Shown here: in pieces, positions 60,082 to 64,000 of the stretch
How positions within the stretch are numbered: the stretch's first letter is position 1
Layout of the letters: every line of letters begins with the position of its first letter
Source: Gammaproteobacteria bacterium
GTDB lineage: Bacteria; Pseudomonadota; Gammaproteobacteria; Pseudomonadales; Azotimanducaceae
DNA: 64,000 bases
NCBI GenBank assembly: GCA_021773555.1
Contig: JAJFKA010000052.1
Span: forward strand, 1 to 64,000
Direction of reading: 5' to 3'
Notes under the pieces: generated by a model
What the model was told of the DNA's origin: nothing
The model's database searches: none
The model's input: the letters and a program-made list of their open reading frames with translations, nothing else
Translations under genes and position numbers: made by a program

Positions 60082-62784
60082 TTAGCTCACAGGCGCATTG
60101 CGAGCTGTCTGCAACGTAACCAGACTCTCGTGCGTTATGGCACGTAGGCCGTCTATTTGCGCCGCGCGGAACTGATCTGATTCGCCACCCCGCAGTGAAG
60201 CAGACAATTGTTCCGCCGTATGGCCCAGCCGCTCAAGACCCACGCTGGACGCCACACCGGCCAACATATGCGCGATCTGCCCGGCGGAAGATGCATCTTC
60301 ACGGCCAAAGGCCTCCTCCAATCCGTCCAGGTGTTCACCCAGACTCGCCTCAGCTTCACCGCACAACTCAGCGCATCGTGACGCCCCTATTGCATCACGG
60401 AGCGCATCCAGCATGCTGCTATTCAGGATCGGTCTGTCGGAGTTCCTCCCACTCTGCCGAATGAGTTCCAGTATGGTAACCACAAGCAGTTCGATGTCAG
60501 CGGGTTTTCTGAGCACTCGATCCATGCCGCTGGCGAGACAGGCTGAGATCAAGGCAGGCTCCGCAGCGGCAGATAGTCCGAGAAGTGGGCAGGTTTCGCC
60601 TTTCGCACGGAGTTGCTCGGCGACTTCCATACCGCTGATTCCTGGCATGAAAACATCGAGCACGACAGCGTCAAATTTACCCGGGTCAAATCGCTCCAAT
60701 GCTTCGACTCCGCTCTCGGCGGTTGTGACGGAAAAACCCGCGTTGCGTAAAAGCTCGCCAATGACTTCACGGTTCAGTGCAACGTCGTCAACCAGTAAAA
60801 GTCTTTCGCCCTGCACATTCGTCTCCGCCGGTACCTTAACGACTTCCCTTTGTGTCAAGGGTGCTGCCAGAGGAAACGCCGCGATATCGGCTTCGATGGC
60901 AAACGAAAAACAGCTTCCGCTTCCCACTTCGCTGGCAACATTGACTGAGCCGCCCATCAATTCCACTAGCTGCTGACTGATAAACAGCCCGAGACCTGTG
61001 CCTTCGCGATTGCGGGAGTCAGCCTGCACATAGGGTTCGAATAGCGTCGAGAGTTTATCTGGCGCGATTCCGATGCCATCGTCCGTGACGGAGAATCGTA
61101 GACTGATCTTCCCATTCAAGGGTTCACCTGCCGTAATCGCCACGCACACCCGCCCTTCATCCGTAAACTTCAATGCATTACTGATGAGATTGAGCAGTAC
61201 TTGTCTGAGTCGTGCCTCGTCGACCAGCACCGCACCCGGTATCGCTCCACTGGTCGTGAAGTCAATCGCGATTCCTTTCGCCTGGGCACGCGCGCTCATC
61301 AACTCGACCATGCTTCGCGCCAGTTCAGAAGGATCGGCAGGCGCAAGGTCCAGTTCTATTGCCCGTCCAGCCTCGAAACGTGATAGCTGCAGGACTTCGT
61401 CAAGCAACGCCAACAATGCGTTCCCGGAGCTACGGAGATTGTCGACTAGCCGTCGTTGACGAACGTTCAGTGGGGAATTCCCAAGCAGCGACACGGTACC
61501 CAGGATGCCGGTAAGCGGCGTGCGCACCTCGTGACTCAACACCGCAAGGAAAGTGGACTTGCCCATGCTTTCGCGGTGCTCCGCACGCGTCCTGAACACC
61601 ACGCAGAATCCAAACACAATGATGGTCGTCGGAATCCATGCTGCAACGATGGCTGTGCCAAGCCCGGCGAAGCCGAACAGACCGAACCCATTCAACCCGA
61701 TCAGGACCGTGAGCAACAACAGCGGAAGCCACGCAACGAGATAAAGAACAGCGTCTCGGTTTTTACGTCGTACCTGATGAATCACTGCAAACAGCAAAAA
61801 GAGCGGCCCGAGCGACAACAGGGGTCGAGCGGCCAGAAGCGCACCATGATAGTCCAGCAGTGAAACCAACCCGGTCAACATGAACGCGACGGTGAGCGCT
61901 ATCATTCCGTAACGGAACACTCGGCTCATACTCGCGCCGTTCAGAAAGATGTAGGAAAATACCAGGACGGTTGCACAGGTCCAGGTTTGAATGAGCAACC
62001 ACGCGTAATTAAACGCACCGCCAGCACCACCCAGTATCTGGTATTCATGCCCGTGGAGCGTGATTTGAACGCACAGCATCATGATGGTGACGCTGAACAG
62101 TGATGTGTACAGAGGAGAACGGGTAGCCACTGCAATGACAGCCGAATAGATGGTGGCGGCCAGAATCACACCGAGGAATACCAGAAACCACCATTCGGAA
62201 AATCGACCTTCGGCGAGAAAATCTTTCGCCTCCCAGACTTCTATGTTGGTGCGAATAGTCGGACTGACCACCCTTAGAAATATTGTCTTTGTATTCCCCG
62301 CGCCTACTGTCGCCGTATAGACCGGAAGCCGGTGGCGGATATCAACCTCGTTGATCAGTGCGCGTGCATCGCGATGCAGGGCTCGGACCTCTCCCCTTCC
62401 GTCATCGACTTCAAAGTAACTGAGCTGCTGATGACTCGGATATCGAACTATCAGCAGCTTTTCGAGCGGATACAGACCGGAGTTCCTCAACCTTAGCCGG
62501 AACCAGTAGGCGCTATTGGTGCGACTGAATTGACGCAAGCCTGCCAGTGCTATGAACTTGCCAGACCAGGCCTCAGACCGAACGTCACTGATACCCAGCG
62601 CTTGCGTATTGTCCTCAAGGTACTCGAGGCTGGTGCTGATTTCTGATCCGCTTAATATACTGGCCAGATCTACTGGCACTTGCTTCGCGCAGAGGGAAGA
62701 GCTGAACACGAGGATACAGAGGGCCAGAAGCCGCAGGAGGAACCGCGACTTAAACTGAATGTTATATGGCGCACCTTGCATCAC
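60082..62784 (-). CDS. Hybrid sensor histidine kinase (7TMR-DISM, HisKA, HATPase, REC, HPt)
   Basis: A 900-aa multi-step phosphorelay kinase. Signal peptide (to about residue 33, SLCAKQ), periplasmic 7TMR-DISMED2 domain (SAYWFRLRLRNSG...), seven membrane helices (about 205-420), HisKA with FLAVLSHEVRTPL, HATPase_c with NLISNALKF and DDGIGI/GTGLGL, receiver with VVLDVFMPG, and an HPt domain with His in QIAHMLAG. Residues 6-14 (PYNIQFKSR) are encoded by an attC arm; ATG 62784 or 62781 is the only reasonable start. It resembles BarA/TorS-type kinases and probably phosphorylates the convergent OmpR-type regulator. Confidence 0.9.
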   Translation of the reverse strand: MMQGAPYNIQFKSRFLLRLLALCILVFSSSLCAKQVPVDLASILSGSEISTSLEYLEDNTQALGISDVRSEAWSGKFIALAGLRQFSRTNSAYWFRLRLRNSGLYPLEKLLIVRYPSHQQLSYFEVDDGRGEVRALHRDARALINEVDIRHRLPVYTATVGAGNTKTIFLRVVSPTIRTNIEVWEAKDFLAEGRFSEWWFLVFLGVILAATIYSAVIAVATRSPLYTSLFSVTIMMLCVQITLHGHEYQILGGAGGAFNYAWLLIQTWTCATVLVFSYIFLNGASMSRVFRYGMIALTVAFMLTGLVSLLDYHGALLAARPLLSLGPLFLLFAVIHQVRRKNRDAVLYLVAWLPLLLLTVLIGLNGFGLFGFAGLGTAIVAAWIPTTIIVFGFCVVFRTRAEHRESMGKSTFLAVLSHEVRTPLTGILGTVSLLGNSPLNVRQRRLVDNLRSSGNALLALLDEVLQLSRFEAGRAIELDLAPADPSELARSMVELMSARAQAKGIAIDFTTSGAIPGAVLVDEARLRQVLLNLISNALKFTDEGRVCVAITAGEPLNGKISLRFSVTDDGIGIAPDKLSTLFEPYVQADSRNREGTGLGLFISQQLVELMGGSVNVASEVGSGSCFSFAIEADIAAFPLAAPLTQREVVKVPAETNVQGERLLLVDDVALNREVIGELLRNAGFSVTTAESGVEALERFDPGKFDAVVLDVFMPGISGMEVAEQLRAKGETCPLLGLSAAAEPALISACLASGMDRVLRKPADIELLVVTILELIRQSGRNSDRPILNSSMLDALRDAIGASRCAELCGEAEASLGEHLDGLEEAFGREDASSAGQIAHMLAGVASSVGLERLGHTAEQLSASLRGGESDQFRAAQIDGLRAITHESLVTLQTARNAPVS
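62743..62769 (-). repeat. Half attC site (right arm) inside the kinase start
   Basis: CGACTTAAACTGAATGTTATATGG matches attC right arms such as 63110-63132. It lies in the first 15 codons of the hybrid kinase; no left arm follows inside the gene. Confidence 0.6.
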
Positions 62785-62913
62785 CAGATGTTAGCGTATT
62801 CAACGAAAGGCAGCTATCGGCCAATGCAGCCGTCCCCGAACCGGGCACTTGCGCTCAGTCCAATCCCAGCCGACGAAGCCCGCCGAATAAGGCTTCATCC
62901 TGTCCGGGCAACA

Positions 62914-63006
62914 TCAGGCCCATTTTTTCGTAATGGTCAAAACCACAGCAGCAGCACCGACAACTTCGCCAACAGCACCTATCGCTTCCCAGCTAAGCTC
63001 AATCAT
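62914..63006 (-). pseudogene. MNWEAIG-family 5' remnant
   Basis: A 30-aa frame MIELSWEAIGAVGEVVGAAA, then VVLTITKKWA and TGA. It keeps only the conserved start and helix; the 110-residue helical domain is gone. About 130 bp of non-coding sequence separate it from the half attC at 62743. It could still make a small membrane peptide. Confidence 0.6.
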
Positions 63007-63011
63007 ACGCG

Positions 63012-63132
63012 GCCTAATGCCCAGTTAAATGGCGAAAGTGAGTTTGTGCGCAGATCGCGAATGCAATAGGCGAGACGACTTGCCAGGTCCAAGCGCTGTA
63101 GGCTGAACCGCCGCTTAAACTTAATGTTATGT
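63012..63132 (-). repeat. attC site
   Basis: Minus strand begins GACATAACATTAAGTTTAAGC, and ends CATTTAACTGGGCATTAGGC next to the MNWEAIG remnant. About 120 bp. A reference site for the array. Confidence 0.82.
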
Positions 63133-63138
63133 CGTTCC

Positions 63139-63639
63139 CTACAGATTGAAATAGGCAAGCTCCCAGATTCCGTTATGTATGTGCCATTCAGTCAATGATG
63201 CGAACTTTGGCTCTAAACGCGCTCCGCTACCAGGCGTTGGAATATCGAACAGAGCTCTGATCGAACCCATTATGAACCCCGCATGTGTTACCGCCAGGAC
63301 TGTTTGCGCCCTCTCTCGGTTTGCAAGAAAGTTCATCGTTTCCCTGACCCGACCCAGAAACGAATCCAGGGTCTCGGGCGCCAGGCCATTACGCTCTCCA
63401 ATTTCGCAGAGTTCTTCTAGAACCTCAGCGGCTCCATTGCCCAGGTTCTTATGGATGATCCCTGCAGTCTCGATTGCACGAGGGAGTGAGCTGGTTACAA
63501 TCTGATCGATAGGAAATGTCAGTCTCCCGCTCAAAGACTCGACTTGCGCTCTTCCTAAGTCGGTTAGGCCATAGTCTTCAAGAGACTTGTCCCCAATCCC
63601 TCTCTCAGGCTCACCATGTCGAACAAGTACGATACGCAT
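63139..63639 (-). CDS. Histidine phosphatase family protein
   Basis: A 166-aa phosphoglycerate-mutase-like phosphatase: MRIVLVRHGEPERG with the catalytic His, SSLPRAIETA with Arg, and AVTHAGFIMGS with the second His. Full length for the single-domain type. The attC core is 9 nt upstream of its start. Substrate unknown; unrelated in detail to the two at 21.6-23.0 kb. Confidence 0.88.
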   Translation of the reverse strand: MRIVLVRHGEPERGIGDKSLEDYGLTDLGRAQVESLSGRLTFPIDQIVTSSLPRAIETAGIIHKNLGNGAAEVLEELCEIGERNGLAPETLDSFLGRVRETMNFLANRERAQTVLAVTHAGFIMGSIRALFDIPTPGSGARLEPKFASLTEWHIHNGIWELAYFNL

Positions 63640-63647
63640 GCTACCTC

Positions 63648-63732
63648 ACTGAGACATAACTTCTGGTTAAGCGGCGTAGCGTTCTGTCGGAAATATTGTG
63701 AAAACAATGCACGCTATAGGTATTGCATGTCA
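63648..63732 (-). repeat. attC-like site
   Basis: Left arm ACATAACTTCTGGTTAAGCGG is well kept (core AGTTATGT); the right arm near 63720 beside the MAPEG stop is degenerate. Confidence 0.6.
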
Positions 63733-64000
63733 TACAAAGAACACTTGAATACCAACCATAACAAGACCAAGCGTAGCTATGTTCCAACTGAAGGTTCGTA
63801 GCCATGGTATTCCGGCAGCATAAAGCGGCAAGAAAAGCGTTCTACCTGATATATAAAGTATGCAACCCCAGAAACTTAGATCGCCCGAGCTACCTGTAGC
63901 AAAGTTGATCAAAACACAAACCGCGAATATTGAGAACGTTTCCAGGAAGTTTTGTTGTGCGCGCTGAAGACGTCCTGCTACACCGATTGGCTGGATTGCT
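63730..64000 (-). CDS. MAPEG-family membrane protein (partial, runs off the window)
   Basis: The C-terminal 89 residues are visible, open at position 64000. RAQQNFLETFSIFAVCVLIN, a GRTLFLPLYAAGIPWLRTFS segment and the closing helix match MAPEG (microsomal-glutathione-transferase-like) proteins, which have four membrane helices and about 130 aa. The start lies beyond the window. Confidence 0.78.
   Translation of the reverse strand, partial: AIQPIGVAGRLQRAQQNFLETFSIFAVCVLINFATGSSGDLSFWGCILYISGRTLFLPLYAAGIPWLRTFSWNIATLGLVMVGIQVFFV

Larger units (their letters stand above)
32912..64000 (-). mobile_element. Distal part of a chromosomal integron cassette array
   Basis: About 40 small single-gene or two-gene cassettes, nearly all on the minus strand, separated by about 33 attC-like palindromes listed individually. 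On the minus strand each site begins like RYYYAAC near a stop codon and ends in a GTTRRRY-like core near the next start codon. Gene content is functionally unrelated, as in sedentary integrons. No intI is seen; the orientation places it beyond 64000. The left limit is blurred: the most leftward convincing site is at 32912, while cassette-like genes continue to about 23 kb. Confidence 0.8.

Noticed and set aside
59321-62784. An integron integrase in or next to the array
   Set aside because: No tyrosine-recombinase gene with an IntI-type additional domain is visible. The only large genes in the array are the regulator/kinase pair and the APH-like kinase.
32912-64000. A CRISPR array made of the short repeats
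   Set aside because: The repeats are irregular in length (50-155 bp), palindromic and separated by genes; there is no constant spacer length and no cas gene.
1-64000. tRNA or rRNA genes, including an integration site in a tRNA
   Set aside because: No cloverleaf-like or rRNA-like stretch was recognised on either strand in a reading by eye; a tRNAscan-SE run would settle it.

Overview
The window comes from the chromosome of a gammaproteobacterium that I cannot place to genus. The moderate G+C, the MacB-type ABC/HlyD export operon under sigma-54 control, the NfeD/SPFH operon, the LAGC lipoproteins and the VCR-like integron recombination sites all point that way. No rRNA or tRNA gene and no plasmid or phage backbone was seen.

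Left part, 1-23 kb, is ordinary chromosome. A complete IS1111-group (IS110 family) insertion sequence (10-1559) lies against the stop codon of an MHS-type MFS transporter. Three large MacB/FtsX-type permeases, one LolD/MacB-type ATPase and a HlyD-type adaptor follow. The adaptor-ATPase-permease-permease operon reads leftward from a near-perfect -24/-12 promoter (12715-12730) with two 16-bp dyads 21 bp apart upstream. The divergent genes encode the likely controllers, an NtrC-type regulator and its histidine kinase. Next come an NfeD-SPFH-SPFH-SnoaL-TPR operon, two lipoproteins and two histidine phosphatases.

Middle part, 23-33 kb, is a leftward run of small accessory genes: DUF4180, two GFA, two VOC, DUF1330, DUF1697, three GNAT, a cupin, an alanine-rich protein, GIY-YIG, a MutS-like ATPase, an alpha/beta hydrolase and NIPSNAP. 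Many overlap by 4 nt. The content resembles integron cassettes, but recognisable attC sites are absent or very decayed.

Right part, from about 33 kb to the window end, is best read as the distal part of a large chromosomal integron cassette array. About forty small, functionally unrelated genes, nearly all on the minus strand, are separated by 50-150 bp imperfect palindromes. On the minus strand these start like RYYYAAC (often CATAAC or TCTAAC), followed by an AAGTTGAAG-like box just after a stop codon, and end in a TTAACYGGG..GTTAGRY-like arm just before the next start. These are attC features. Their orientation places the unseen integrase gene and attI to the right, beyond position 64000. 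Cassette cargo includes VOC, GFA, GNAT, cupin, P-loop kinase, NUDIX, GST, DinB-like, MaoC-like, sulfotransferase and many small membrane proteins.

Two uncharacterised families recur in the array: proteins starting MNWEAIGAIGE..GA (five copies, three visibly broken) and multi-pass membrane proteins with an AEIxxxxxGFSG-like first helix (four copies). A 3.7 kb convergent response regulator/hybrid kinase pair sits between two half attC sites, as if it had inserted into one attC. Its kinase start codon uses attC sequence as coding sequence.
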